A stretch of 64,000 bases of DNA from an uncultured Lachnospiraceae bacterium (GCA_910578645.1 CAJTQI010000001.1:62001-126000), one strand, 5' to 3'. Positions 52,060 to 61,146 are shown, counted from the stretch's first letter. A program made the numbers and translations. The notes: generated by a model from the letters alone, not told the origin.

Positions 52060-53904
52060 ATGGGTAAAAAGGGGAAATTCCAGCAGAGACTGGAGAAACA
52101 TCATGACGAACTGCGTTGGCTGTACATGGAGCTATATGATAATAGCTCCATGTTTGCCGAGTTATGCGAGCGCATGCAGCAGTTTGACAAGGAGAGAAAT
52201 AAGGAGTTAAAAACAAGAGATTTGAAACGGGAGGCGGACCGGGAGTGGTACAAACGCAATGACATGCTTGGGATGATGTTCTACATTGACAATTTCGCGG
52301 GGAATATGAAAGGCGTAGAGTCCAGGCTGGATTATGTGGAGAAGTGCAATGTCAATTATATCCACTTGATGCCTTTTTTGGATACCACGCCGGGACGTTC
52401 GGACGGCGGGTACGCGGTATCGGATTTCCGTAAGGTACAGGAGAAATTAGGCTCCATGGAAGATTTGGATGACCTGACGGCATCCTGCCATAAGAAGGAA
52501 ATCAATGTCTGTATGGACTTTGTCATGAATCACACGTCGGAGGACCATGAGTGGGCGAAGAAGGCGCGTCAAGGCGACGGGGAATATATGAGCCGCTATT
52601 TTTTCTTTGACAATGAAGAAGAACCCGCCATGTATGAGAGGACGGTGCCCCAGGTATTCCCCACTACTGCGCCGGGGAATTTCACTTGGTTAGAGGACGC
52701 GGGGCATTATGTGATGACGTCTTTTTATCCTTATCAGTGGGATTTGAATTACAAAAACCCAAGGGTGTTCAATGAGATGATGTACAATTTTCTCTATCTG
52801 GCCAACAGAGGAATCGACATTATCCGTATAGACGCAGTGCCTTACATATGGAAAGAACTGAATACACCATGCCGGAATCTGCCGCAGGTACATACGATTG
52901 TGCGTATGATGCGCATGATTGGGGAGATTGTATGTCCGGGTGTGCTTCTTTTGGGAGAAGTGGTTATGGAGCCGGAGAAGGTAGTCCCTTATTTCGGTAC
53001 TGTGGAGAAACCGGAATGTCATATGTTATACAACGTGACGACTATGGCGACCACATGGCATACGGTGGCAACCAGGGACGTGAGCCTCTTAAAGAGGCAG
53101 CTTGACATCGTCAACGCATTGCCCAAGGACTATGTATTCCTGAATTATCTGCGTTGCCATGATGATATCGGCTGGGGGTTGGATTACGCAACTTTGGCCA
53201 GGGAAGGCATGGAAGAGCGCGCCCACAAGAAATATCTGAATGATTATTTCCAGGGATATGCGGGAGAAAGCAACAGCCGCGGTGAGTTGTACAATGCAGA
53301 CCCGGTGACCGGAGATGCCAGGTTCTGCGGCACCACTGCCTCCATGTGCGGTATAGAGAAGGCAGGTTTTGAACAGGACGAGGATGCGATGGAGAAGGCA
53401 ATACAAAAGGATTTGATGCTCCACGCCTATATGTTTATGCAGTCGGGGATTCCTGTACTGTACAGCGGCGACGAAATCGGGCAGGTCAATGACTATACTT
53501 ACAAGAAAGACCCGGATAAGGCTGCAGATTCCCGTTATATACACCGCGGCGTGATGGACTGGGAGCGGGCAAAGAACATTGCGGATATGGATACGGTGGA
53601 AGGGAAGATGTTCCGGGGACTTGGACAGTTGGAGCGGATTAGGAAATCTGAAAAGGTATTCATGTCGAATGCGGATACGTGGACGGTGGATACGGGTGAG
53701 AGCAGCGTTCTATGTATCGGAAGATACTATGATGGCGACGAAATTTATGGTTTGTTCAACTTTAGCGAATGTGAGAAGACAGTACGGATTGACGAGGCAA
53801 AGAGCGGTTACACAGATTTAGTTTCGGGTGGTAAGGTTGATTTGGGCAAGATTCATGTGCCTGCTTACGGATTTTATTATTTCATGAAGAAGCGCTCCTC
53901 TTGA
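52060..53904 (+). CDS. Amylosucrase-like GH13 glycosidase
   Basis: A 614-residue alpha-amylase-superfamily enzyme most like the amylosucrase subfamily. There is an N-terminal helical domain (1-90), then the barrel with MLGMMFYIDNFAG, NVNYIHLMPFLDTTPGRSDG, VCMDFVMNHTSEDHEW, nucleophile Asp in IDIIRIDAVPYIW, acid/base Glu in VLLLGEVVMEP and the third acid in FLNYLRCHDDIGWG. A beta-sandwich domain closes the protein. No signal peptide is present, so it acts in the cytoplasm. It probably acts on sucrose or a related alpha-glucoside; hydrolysis versus polymer synthesis cannot be told. A LacI regulator follows 43 bases later. Confidence 0.9.
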   Translation: MGKKGKFQQRLEKHHDELRWLYMELYDNSSMFAELCERMQQFDKERNKELKTRDLKREADREWYKRNDMLGMMFYIDNFAGNMKGVESRLDYVEKCNVNYIHLMPFLDTTPGRSDGGYAVSDFRKVQEKLGSMEDLDDLTASCHKKEINVCMDFVMNHTSEDHEWAKKARQGDGEYMSRYFFFDNEEEPAMYERTVPQVFPTTAPGNFTWLEDAGHYVMTSFYPYQWDLNYKNPRVFNEMMYNFLYLANRGIDIIRIDAVPYIWKELNTPCRNLPQVHTIVRMMRMIGEIVCPGVLLLGEVVMEPEKVVPYFGTVEKPECHMLYNVTTMATTWHTVATRDVSLLKRQLDIVNALPKDYVFLNYLRCHDDIGWGLDYATLAREGMEERAHKKYLNDYFQGYAGESNSRGELYNADPVTGDARFCGTTASMCGIEKAGFEQDEDAMEKAIQKDLMLHAYMFMQSGIPVLYSGDEIGQVNDYTYKKDPDKAADSRYIHRGVMDWERAKNIADMDTVEGKMFRGLGQLERIRKSEKVFMSNADTWTVDTGESSVLCIGRYYDGDEIYGLFNFSECEKTVRIDEAKSGYTDLVSGGKVDLGKIHVPAYGFYYFMKKRSS

Positions 53905-53947
53905 AACTTTATAGGAACAAAGGGATGAAGATAAGGGAGCGGTATGT

Positions 53948-54928
53948 ATGAATATAGCAGAAATTGCTAAGATGGCAGGCGTATCCAGGGCGGCAGTATC
54001 GCGCTACTTTAACGACGGGTATATCTCAGAGGAAAAGCGCGAGACAATCCGTAAAGTCGTGGAGAAAACAGGTTACAGGCCGTCTGTGCAGGCGCAGACG
54101 CTGCGCACGAAGAAGACAAAAATGGTAGGTGTCATTGCGCCCAAAATTGCCTCTGCTTCCATAGGTAAAATGGTAGAAGGCATACTTTCCATGTTAAACG
54201 AAAACGGGTACAGGATGCTCTTGGCAGTCACCCAGAACGAACCCGAAAAAGAACTGGAATATCTGGCAGCTTTCCGTGACAAACAGGTGGACGGCGTGAT
54301 TTTTATCGCCACGGTGTTTACCCCGCAGCATAAGGACATGTTAAAGAATCTGTCCGTTCCGGTGGTGATAATGGGGCAATATCTGCCGGGCTACTGCTGT
54401 GTGTTCCATGATGATTATCATGCAACCTATGAGCTTACCCGGGCAGTTATCGGGAAAGGCCGCAGGAAGATTGGATTTATCGGTGCGATACAACAGGACG
54501 AGGCGGCGGGTGCGGAGCGTTACAGAGGCTTCAAGGATGCGCTGTGCGATATGGGGCTTGGGGAGTTTGCCGGAAATTGTGTGACGGCGGCATTTACGGT
54601 GACTTCCGGGTATGAGAAAGCGGGGGAGCTTCTTGTGAAATGCGGCAATCTGGACGGTATAGTCTGTGCCAGCGATACGATGGCAATCGGGGCGGTGCAG
54701 TATCTCCAGGAACAGGGCATAGAAGTTCCGGAGCAGATTCTTGTGGCGGGACATGGCGGCTCCGAAATTGCCAGGCTGATGAGGCCGCCGCTTCTCACAG
54801 TCCAATATTCTTATGAAAGAAGCGGGGAGATTGCGGTCCAGATGCTGATGGAACAACTTGGAAAGCGGGAGAAAACCGTAAGAGAAGTAAAACTCGGATG
54901 TTATATCCAAAATAATGGGAGTGCCTAG
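53948..54928 (+). CDS. LacI-family transcriptional regulator
   Basis: A 326-residue repressor with the N-terminal helix-turn-helix and hinge (NIAEIAKMAGVSRAAVSRYF, then GYRPSVQAQTLRTKKT) and a sugar-binding domain of the periplasmic-binding fold from about 60 (MVGVIAPKIASASIGKMVEG, VDGVIFIATVF, KIGFIGAIQQDEAAGAERYRG). It is downstream of the GH13 gene and probably represses it through the palindrome at 51959. Its stop codon lies in a perfect 20-base palindrome shared with the convergent hemerythrin gene. Confidence 0.94.
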   Translation: MNIAEIAKMAGVSRAAVSRYFNDGYISEEKRETIRKVVEKTGYRPSVQAQTLRTKKTKMVGVIAPKIASASIGKMVEGILSMLNENGYRMLLAVTQNEPEKELEYLAAFRDKQVDGVIFIATVFTPQHKDMLKNLSVPVVIMGQYLPGYCCVFHDDYHATYELTRAVIGKGRRKIGFIGAIQQDEAAGAERYRGFKDALCDMGLGEFAGNCVTAAFTVTSGYEKAGELLVKCGNLDGIVCASDTMAIGAVQYLQEQGIEVPEQILVAGHGGSEIARLMRPPLLTVQYSYERSGEIAVQMLMEQLGKREKTVREVKLGCYIQNNGSA

Positions 54929-54937
54929 GCACTCCCT
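54918..54937. terminator. Perfect palindrome spanning two convergent stop codons
   Basis: The 20 bases centred on CTAG (arms GGGAGTGC and GCACTCCC) contain the LacI stop TAG and reach into the stop of the opposite-strand hemerythrin gene. They could form a hairpin in either transcript, acting as a bidirectional terminator. Confidence 0.6.
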
Positions 54938-55823
54938 ACATATTTATACAAAATGCAAAGTATCCTTTACCTGTAGCGTTGAATAGAAAGCTGTACGGGG
55001 GATAAGTTTTTTCAAAATTACGCGCGAACTGGTCAAAAGTCTGTACGTCAATCCGGTCAAGTATGTATTTTGCCTTGAGCACAAAGAATTGGGACAGGTA
55101 GTCGGCAAACTGTTCGGAAAGCATCCTCATGGCTTCTATTACCGTCTTGTCTACTTTGTGTAACCGCAAGTCCAGAATTTCTTCCAGTGTGCGCAGCACA
55201 AGGGTTTCTTCAAATACGAAGTTAAGCTGTACCCGTTCTTTGGCTTTGGTGGAATAGCTCAGGCGGTAACAAAGCACGTGTCCCGAGGCAAAATCTACAC
55301 CGTTATAATGTGTGCTGACAAGCTGTGCGTCGGCCTGGCATAGAACCTGGAGGCTTTGCTGGGTTGCTTTGATAATGGAACCGGTAATATCATCACTTGG
55401 TTGATGCAACCATTTACTGGGATTCTTACCGGTAATCGCGCGGTCTTCAATCATGATATGTCCATTCAGCCAACCCACGCATATACCGATGAAATGTTGG
55501 ACAGATTCTATTGAATAATCAAATTCCTCCAGTTCATCTTCCAGAGCAGGAAGAGTGTTGTTCTTTAAGTTGTCGTGCAGTTTCTTATGCATGTCGTATC
55601 CGGGATAATTGATGGATTGCATATAGCGTTCTTCCTCAGCGAAATGCTTTATGGCATAGCTTTTGAAATATTTGATTCCTTCCCGGCATGCGTGCTGCTG
55701 TTTCTCAGTGTCTTTGTTGAGGTCAAGCAGCCTGCTTACAATTGAAAAAAGCCTCTGGTGCGCCTGGTCGATTACGTCCACACCGAGGTTGAATCGATTG
55801 TTCCACTTAATTTCTTTGAACAT
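54936..55823 (-). CDS. Bacteriohemerythrin with an extra C-terminal domain
   Basis: A 295-residue protein. Residues 1-140 form a hemerythrin-like four-helix bundle with the di-iron ligands in DQAHQRLF, KHFAEEERYM, MHKKLHDN and GHIMIED, expected to bind oxygen. The C-terminal 150 residues (from about ITGSIIKATQQSLQVL) are not hemerythrin; their pattern of a long helix and beta strands recalls CheX-like chemotaxis phosphatase domains, but this is only an impression. Minus-strand AGAGGAGG precedes the ATG. Bacteriohemerythrins often guide oxygen avoidance in anaerobes. The last residues overlap the shared palindrome. Confidence 0.85.
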   Translation of the reverse strand: MFKEIKWNNRFNLGVDVIDQAHQRLFSIVSRLLDLNKDTEKQQHACREGIKYFKSYAIKHFAEEERYMQSINYPGYDMHKKLHDNLKNNTLPALEDELEEFDYSIESVQHFIGICVGWLNGHIMIEDRAITGKNPSKWLHQPSDDITGSIIKATQQSLQVLCQADAQLVSTHYNGVDFASGHVLCYRLSYSTKAKERVQLNFVFEETLVLRTLEEILDLRLHKVDKTVIEAMRMLSEQFADYLSQFFVLKAKYILDRIDVQTFDQFARNFEKTYPPYSFLFNATGKGYFAFCINM

Positions 55824-56160
55824 GATTGCCTCCTCTTATTTACTTTTATGTTCTAAAATAATTATGATTCTATTATATTGTCTGTAAAAAGTATGGTATA
55901 TCCCTTTTCTTCAAAAAATATGCCCAAAATTTCGCGGTCTGTGACTCTAAATGTTATTCTAGCAGATAATGGGAAGTACCACAATAGGGCAAACGGGGTG
56001 AATTTCTGTTTTATGCGGCGAAGTCTCATAGGTGGATACATATGGGATGCCATGGAAAAAAATAACGTTTTTTTTTGGACAGGAGTGAAAAAACACTTGC
56101 CATTTATCTAAAAACAACGTAAGCTTAATAGTAGGATTCAATATCCGCGAGGAGGTAGGC

Positions 56161-56508
56161 ATGAAAGATAAATTAAAGGCGGTTGGGGTAGATTATGAAG
56201 AGGTGCTTAAGCGCTTTATGGGGAAGGAAGATTTTTATTTGAGGATGCTGCGGAAATTCCTAAATGATAAAAATTTCGAGGGACTAAAACAGACGGTGGC
56301 GGACAAAAATTGGAAAGATGCGTTCACATATGCCCATACAGTTAAAGGATTGTGCGGTAATTTAGGGTTGGGCGGCGTTATGGATTATGTAGCCCCGCTT
56401 ACTGAGGCGCTTCGTTCAGAACCCTATGACGAGGATAGTATTTTGGATTACATGAATAACGCGGAAGCGGTGTATGACAAGACGGTGGAAACGATTCAGT
56501 CACTGTAG
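56161..56508 (+). CDS. Stand-alone Hpt phosphotransfer protein
   Basis: A 115-residue four-helix histidine phosphotransfer protein. His59 in AYAHTVKGLCGNLG is the phosphorylated residue. GAGGAGG precedes the ATG. It can pass phosphate from the receiver of a hybrid kinase to a response regulator. The hybrid kinase at 44585 lacks such a domain and is the nearest candidate partner. The gene is monocistronic, with a terminator after it. Confidence 0.9.
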   Translation: MKDKLKAVGVDYEEVLKRFMGKEDFYLRMLRKFLNDKNFEGLKQTVADKNWKDAFTYAHTVKGLCGNLGLGGVMDYVAPLTEALRSEPYDEDSILDYMNNAEAVYDKTVETIQSL

Positions 56509-56541
56509 ATGTGTTTCAAAATACTGCGTGGAATGGAAGTT

Positions 56542-56569
56542 AGAGCTTGCGGATATGCAGGCTCTTTTT
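56542..56569 (+). terminator. Terminator of the Hpt gene
   Basis: AGAGCTTGC at 56542-56550 and GCAGGCTCT at 56557-56565 pair with one G-U, followed by TTTT. Confidence 0.75.
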
Positions 56570-56602
56570 CGCTTTATAGTTACCCTCAGTGAACAAAGGG
56601 AT

Positions 56603-56662
56603 ACATTTTATGCAATTTGCCTTTACTACTTATGAATAAAGTATACTTTTTGATGCCCTAAC
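56603..56662. repeat. Solo arm of the inverted-repeat family found at 3404-3708
   Basis: In reverse complement it runs from GTTAGGGCATCAAAAAG to GGCAAATTGCATAAAATGT, matching both ends of the 58-base arms of the 3.4-3.7 kb element. No second arm is seen nearby. It lies 75 bases before the YdcF-like gene. Confidence 0.6.
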
Positions 56663-56737
56663 CATTATAGGAAGGGGCTCGGATATATATCATATACAAG
56701 CTGTGCTTGTTTTAATGAAATACGGAAAGGGGATAAG

Positions 56738-57493
56738 ATGGGGAAGAAGATGATGAGCATATTATGTATTCTGGCGGCGTTGTTCTGTTTTCTTTACTGT
56801 ACGGTGGTTTTTCTGATTAAATCAGGAAGCAAATTTTATCTTGTGTGGGCGGCAGGCGGATTGTGTTTTCTTGGGCTTGCGCTTATGCTCCATTTCGGTT
56901 GGTGGTACAGGCTGCCGCTTATGCTTAGGAGAATCATTTGTGTGGCAGTGACGGCCGGGATTGTACTGTTTGTGATTGTCGAGGGATGCATCATCAGCAG
57001 ATTCAACGACCAGGGCAAAGAAAATCTGGATTATATCATTGTCCTGGGTGCCCAGATGAAGCCGGCGGGGCCTAGTGCGGTGCTTAAGTTCCGCCTGGAT
57101 GCGGCCTATCATTATCTGACAGAGAATGAGAATACGGTTTGCATCGTCTCGGGAGGGCAGGGGAGCAATGAGCCTTGCACCGAGGCGGAAGGAATGTATC
57201 GTTATCTGACACAACAGGGGATTGCGCCGGAGCGTATTATTATGGAGGATAAATCGAGGAACACATCGGAGAATATTGCCTACAGCATGGAACTGATTGG
57301 GCGTAAAGATGTGAGCGTGGGAATTGTCACAAACAATTTCCATGTGTTCCGTGGTGTGCACATCGCGAAGGCGAAGGGTTTAGAGGATGTCTGCGGTATT
57401 TCGGCGCGTTCCAATGTATATTTCCAGTTAAACAATATGGTGCGGGAGTTTTTTGGAATCATGAAAGACTTCGTTTGCGGGAATCTCCTTTGA
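56738..57493 (+). CDS. YdcF-like DUF218 membrane protein
   Basis: A 251-residue protein with three N-terminal hydrophobic helices (about 5-27, 31-48 and 62-85) and a DUF218 domain (DYIIVLGAQ at about 104, VSGGQGSNEPCTEAEGM, ERIIMEDKSRNTSENI, VTNNFHVFRGVHIAK). Members include YdcF and SanA, implicated in envelope integrity; the biochemical reaction is not settled. GGAAAGGGG precedes the ATG. It is a single gene. About 225 bases without a gene follow, with a weak hairpin (CAGTAAA and TTTACTG near 57553-57585). Confidence 0.9.
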   Translation: MGKKMMSILCILAALFCFLYCTVVFLIKSGSKFYLVWAAGGLCFLGLALMLHFGWWYRLPLMLRRIICVAVTAGIVLFVIVEGCIISRFNDQGKENLDYIIVLGAQMKPAGPSAVLKFRLDAAYHYLTENENTVCIVSGGQGSNEPCTEAEGMYRYLTQQGIAPERIIMEDKSRNTSENIAYSMELIGRKDVSVGIVTNNFHVFRGVHIAKAKGLEDVCGISARSNVYFQLNNMVREFFGIMKDFVCGNLL

Positions 57494-57718
57494 GAGGAAT
57501 CCATGCTTGGATTTGGATAGCCGTTGTGGTATCATGGGAGTGTATCTTCAGTAAAAGGATATATGTTCCCATGTTTACTGAGTGTAGGGGAAGATATATC
57601 GCATAAGAAGAATGTATTTTCGGAAGTTTTTGTGCACAGGGTGGAAAGTAAGCCGCAAAAGTACATGCAGGAGACATTCCGGGAGAAGCTAATATAGTGG
57701 GATGTGAAAGTAAATTAT

Positions 57719-58777
57719 ATGAATAAAAAATATGCAGGAAAAGTAAGGAGTCTGTTAGCGGTTGCCGCGATGGGGACATTGCTTGCCGCCTGTGGCGCGA
57801 AAGAAGAAGTAAGCCATATGAGGCAGGGGATGGATGCAGTGGAGGCGCTGGAGTATGAAGAGGCGTTGGACTTTTTTGCACAGGCGTTGGAAGACGGTGA
57901 GGACGAGAGAATTGTATACAGGGGAATGGGGCTTGCCTATATGGGCATGACCAAGTACGGTGACGCGGTTGCCTATTTGGAGGCGGCCCTGCATGCAGGC
58001 GGCGGTAAAGTGGAAGACATTGATTTTGACATCAATTATTATCTTGCCACGGCTTACTATAAGAATGGACAGTCACAGCAGGCAATCGATGCCTACAGCG
58101 CTATCCTTGCACTGCGCCCGAAGGAGAAGGACGCCTATTATCTGCGGGGCTGCGTGAAGTTATCCGGGAATGATTTCGATGGCGCGCAAGCGGATTTTGG
58201 AAAGGCAGTGGCGCTTGACGACAAAAATTACGACCAGATGATACGGATTTACACGGCATTGGAGGAATACGGATATAAGGAGGCCGGGTTGGTTTATTTA
58301 CAGAATGCCCTGACGGAGAATGAGAAATCTATTTCCGACTACGACATGGGGCGTATCTGTTATTATATGGGCGACTATGAGCAGGCGCGTGACAGGCTGT
58401 CTAACTTGGATAGCGCTACGGACTACGGCGCGGCATTATATTTAGGCAGGACATATGAGGCGTTGGGAGATTATAATTATGCGTCCAGCATTTATGCAGG
58501 ATATGTGGAGAATGACAAGGATAAGGCGGAAATCTATAACCAATTAGGCTTGTGCAGGATGCAGATGGGGGAATATGAGGCGGCACGCACGGCATTCCAG
58601 GAAGCGATGAAGATTGAGGACAATGGCATGATGCAGACGCTTAAGTTTAATGAAATCGTTTCCTATGAGTATATGAAAGATTATAAGACGGCGGCGGCGT
58701 TGATGGACAGCTATTTGAAGTCATATCCTGACGATGAGACGGCGAAACGGGAGTATGAGTTTTTGCGGACAAGATAG
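57719..58777 (+). CDS. Lipoprotein with tetratricopeptide repeats
   Basis: A 352-residue surface lipoprotein: signal peptide with lipobox TLLAAC (Cys about residue 25) followed by about eight TPR units (for example EALEYEEALDFFAQALEDGE, VYRGMGLAYMGMTKYGDAVA, QQAIDAYSAILALRPKEKDA, YEAARTAFQEAMKIEDNGMM). TPR proteins scaffold protein complexes, here outside the membrane. Neither the ATG at 57719 nor the GTG at 57704 has a good ribosome site; the former gives the normal signal peptide. Its partner is unknown, and it is not part of an evident operon. Confidence 0.88.
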   Translation: MNKKYAGKVRSLLAVAAMGTLLAACGAKEEVSHMRQGMDAVEALEYEEALDFFAQALEDGEDERIVYRGMGLAYMGMTKYGDAVAYLEAALHAGGGKVEDIDFDINYYLATAYYKNGQSQQAIDAYSAILALRPKEKDAYYLRGCVKLSGNDFDGAQADFGKAVALDDKNYDQMIRIYTALEEYGYKEAGLVYLQNALTENEKSISDYDMGRICYYMGDYEQARDRLSNLDSATDYGAALYLGRTYEALGDYNYASSIYAGYVENDKDKAEIYNQLGLCRMQMGEYEAARTAFQEAMKIEDNGMMQTLKFNEIVSYEYMKDYKTAAALMDSYLKSYPDDETAKREYEFLRTR

Positions 58778-58826
58778 GAGGGCAGGCAGTGCCGCAAGCA
58801 GACTATCGATATGCATGGGGATTAGA

Positions 58827-58855
58827 TTGACAAGGCGGGAGGCCGATGTTACTAT
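58827..58855 (+). promoter_or_regulatory. Sigma-A promoter of the Nudix-pyrF operon
   Basis: Consensus TTGACA at 58827-58832, a 17-base spacer and TACTAT at 58850-58855, 43 bases before the Nudix start. Confidence 0.75.
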
Positions 58856-58897
58856 TAAAACAAGGTACATAAACTAACAGGAAGGCGTGGTAATCAT

Positions 58898-59302
58898 ATG
58901 GAGAATACTTTCTTACGTGTGAAAGGCATTATCAAGAAGGATGATAAATATCTTTTGGTTAAAAGATGGGTGGACGACCGTATTCCGGACCCTTTTGTGT
59001 GGGAGTTTATCGATGCGGAAGTGCAGCATGGAGAGTCGCCTGACGACACAGTCCGCCGTGCGATTGAAGAACAATTATCGGTGGAGGGAACCATCGATAA
59101 GGTTGAGTATATATGGTCCAGCATGTTGGGAGATACCCACTGTGTGGGAATCGCATATCTGTGTTCTATTATGGAGGAGGACGAAGAGAACATCGTCCTG
59201 TCGGAAGAGTACGGAGAATGGATTTGGGTGCCCCGGGACGAGTTCCCTAACTATATTGAGAATCAGTATGTATTGAAGGACTTGGAAGGTAAGACTTTAT
59301 GA
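58898..59302 (+). CDS. Nudix-fold protein with a degenerate Nudix box
   Basis: A 134-residue protein with the Nudix fold (RVKGIIKKDDKYLLVKRW at the start, YGEWIWVPRDEF near the end). The Nudix box region AEVQHGESPDDTVRRAIEEQ keeps the first Glu but has Ala for the first Gly, RA for RE, and EQ for EE, so catalytic metal ligands are partly lost. It may be a weak hydrolase or a sensor of a nucleotide. AGGAAGG precedes the ATG. It overlaps pyrF by four bases, which couples the two genes and points to a link with pyrimidine nucleotides. Confidence 0.82.
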   Translation: MENTFLRVKGIIKKDDKYLLVKRWVDDRIPDPFVWEFIDAEVQHGESPDDTVRRAIEEQLSVEGTIDKVEYIWSSMLGDTHCVGIAYLCSIMEEDEENIVLSEEYGEWIWVPRDEFPNYIENQYVLKDLEGKTL

Positions 59303-60279
59303 TTAACAAATTGATTAATAAAATCAAGAAGACAGAAGCGCCGATTGTGGTCGGACTTGACCCTACCATGAAATTTATACCGGAGCATATCCAGAGGAAG
59401 GCTTTTGCTGAGTATGGGGAGACTCTGAAAGGGGCGGCGGAAGCGGTCTGGCAGTATAATAAGGCGATTATCGACCATATTTATGACTTGATTCCGGCAG
59501 TGAAGCCTCAGATTGCCATGTACGAGCAATTTGGGTTGGAAGGGATGGCGGCATTCCAGAAGACGGTGGATTACTGCAAAGAGAAAGATTTGGTGGTAAT
59601 TGGCGATGTGAAGCGGGGGGACATCGGTTCCACCTCGGAAGCATATGCCGTAGGGCATCTTGGACAGGTTAAGGTAGGCAACACGGTGTGCAGAGGGTTC
59701 GATGAAGATTTTGTGACGGTGAATCCTTATCTGGGCTCCGATGGAGTGAAGCCTTTTATCAAAGTGTGTCAAGAAGAGAAGAAGGGTATTTTCGTACTTG
59801 TAAAGACATCCAATCCAAGCAGCGGCGAATTTCAGGACCGCCTGGTCAGAACAGGGATGGAAGTGGGAAATAATCCGGAAGGTGCAGATGTCCGGTGTGA
59901 TGACAGACCGCTCTATGAGATTGTTGGAGAGCAGGTGGCGGCATGGGGCGCTACATGTATGGGGGATTCTTACAGCTATGTAGGCGCCGTGGTGGGCGCT
60001 ACTTATCCGGAGCAGGGAAAGATTCTCAGAGAGATTATGCCCAAAGCCTTCATTCTCGTGCCGGGCTATGGCGCGCAGGGCGGCAAGGGCGTTGATTTAG
60101 TGCATTTCTTTAATCAGGATGGGCTTGGGGCGATTGTCAATTCATCCAGGGGAATTATTGCGGCATACCAGCAGGAGCAGTACGCGCAGTATGGTGCGGA
60201 GAACTTTGCAGACGCTTCCAGAGCGGCGGTGATTGCGATGAAAGAAGATATTGCAGGAGCGCTTGCGGGCAGGAAATAG
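59299..60279 (+). CDS. pyrF: Orotidine 5'-phosphate decarboxylase (type 2)
   Basis: A 326-residue enzyme that converts orotidine monophosphate to UMP, the last step of pyrimidine synthesis. It belongs to the longer type 2 group. The motif VVIGDVKRGDIGSTSEAYA holds the catalytic Asp103 and Lys105, and VGLDPTM and KTSNPSSGEFQDR are family stretches. The start overlaps the Nudix gene (ATGA). A terminator-like hairpin and a separate promoter lie before pyrE, so the two pyr genes can be expressed separately. Confidence 0.97.
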   Translation: MINKLINKIKKTEAPIVVGLDPTMKFIPEHIQRKAFAEYGETLKGAAEAVWQYNKAIIDHIYDLIPAVKPQIAMYEQFGLEGMAAFQKTVDYCKEKDLVVIGDVKRGDIGSTSEAYAVGHLGQVKVGNTVCRGFDEDFVTVNPYLGSDGVKPFIKVCQEEKKGIFVLVKTSNPSSGEFQDRLVRTGMEVGNNPEGADVRCDDRPLYEIVGEQVAAWGATCMGDSYSYVGAVVGATYPEQGKILREIMPKAFILVPGYGAQGGKGVDLVHFFNQDGLGAIVNSSRGIIAAYQQEQYAQYGAENFADASRAAVIAMKEDIAGALAGRK

Positions 60280-60326
60280 ACTTGCATAAGCGGTGAACGT
60301 AAATACAATAATAGTTATAAACAACA

Positions 60327-60360
60327 GGCTGTCGTCCGCTGTGGTGGAGGATAGCCTTTC
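60327..60360 (+). terminator. Terminator after pyrF
   Basis: GGCTGTCGTCC at 60327-60337 pairs with GGAGGATAGCC at 60346-60356 with two imperfect positions, then TTTCTT. Confidence 0.65.
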
Positions 60361-60377
60361 TTATGGAACAAAAATCA

Positions 60378-60406
60378 TTGAATATCAATGAGGAATGTGG
60401 TAAAAT
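60378..60406 (+). promoter_or_regulatory. Candidate promoter of pyrE
   Basis: TTGAAT at 60378-60383, a 17-base spacer and TAAAAT at 60401-60406, about 63 bases before the pyrE ATG. Confidence 0.6.
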
Positions 60407-60468
60407 TGGGAAAAAGTTTTGGCAATATGCAGGCGGACAAGAGCTATTGACAGGGAGGTTTCGGATAT

Positions 60469-61146
60469 ATGGAAAGTTATAAAAAAGAGTTTATAGAGTT
60501 TATGGTTGACAGCAAAGTGTTGAAGTTTGGCGATTTTACGTTGAAAAGTGGTAGGAAATCTCCTTTTTTTATGAATGCGGGAGCTTATGTGACGGGTGCA
60601 CAACTGCGCAAGCTGGGTGAGTACTATGCGAAAGCGATTCATGACTGTTATGGATTGGATTTTGATGTGTTGTTCGGACCGGCCTACAAAGGGATTCCGC
60701 TTTCGGTGGCGACAGCCATGGCAATCAGTGAATTGTATGGCAAGGAAATCCGTTACTGTTCCAACAGGAAAGAGATAAAGGACCATGGAGATACGGGCAT
60801 TTTGCTTGGCAGCAAGTTAAATGACGGCGACAGAGTTGTGGTGATTGAGGATGTGACGACTTCCGGTAAATCCATCGAAGAGACTTTCCCGATTCTTAAG
60901 AGCCAGGCGGAGGTAGAGATTAAGGGGCTTATTGTCTCACTGAACCGGATGGAGCGTGGACTGAGCAGCGAGAAGAGCGCCCTTGAGGAGATTAAAGAGA
61001 AATACGGGTTTGAAACGAATGCCATTGTGACGATGGAAGAAGTGGTGGAATATCTTTACAATCAGCCGTATAAAGGGACAATTTACATTGATGATACATT
61101 AAAGGGAGCGATTGACGCATACTATGGGCAGTATGGCGCCAGATAG
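60469..61146 (+). CDS. pyrE: Orotate phosphoribosyltransferase
   Basis: A 225-residue enzyme joining orotate to phosphoribosyl pyrophosphate to give orotidine monophosphate, the substrate of PyrF. The PRPP motif VVVIEDVTTSGKSIEE lies at about 123-138, LFGPAYKGIPLSVATA is the conserved loop before it, and FTLKSGRKSPFFMNAG is the N-terminal family signature. GGGAGG precedes the ATG. It follows pyrF in the order common in Clostridia. Confidence 0.97.
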   Translation: MESYKKEFIEFMVDSKVLKFGDFTLKSGRKSPFFMNAGAYVTGAQLRKLGEYYAKAIHDCYGLDFDVLFGPAYKGIPLSVATAMAISELYGKEIRYCSNRKEIKDHGDTGILLGSKLNDGDRVVVIEDVTTSGKSIEETFPILKSQAEVEIKGLIVSLNRMERGLSSEKSALEEIKEKYGFETNAIVTMEEVVEYLYNQPYKGTIYIDDTLKGAIDAYYGQYGAR

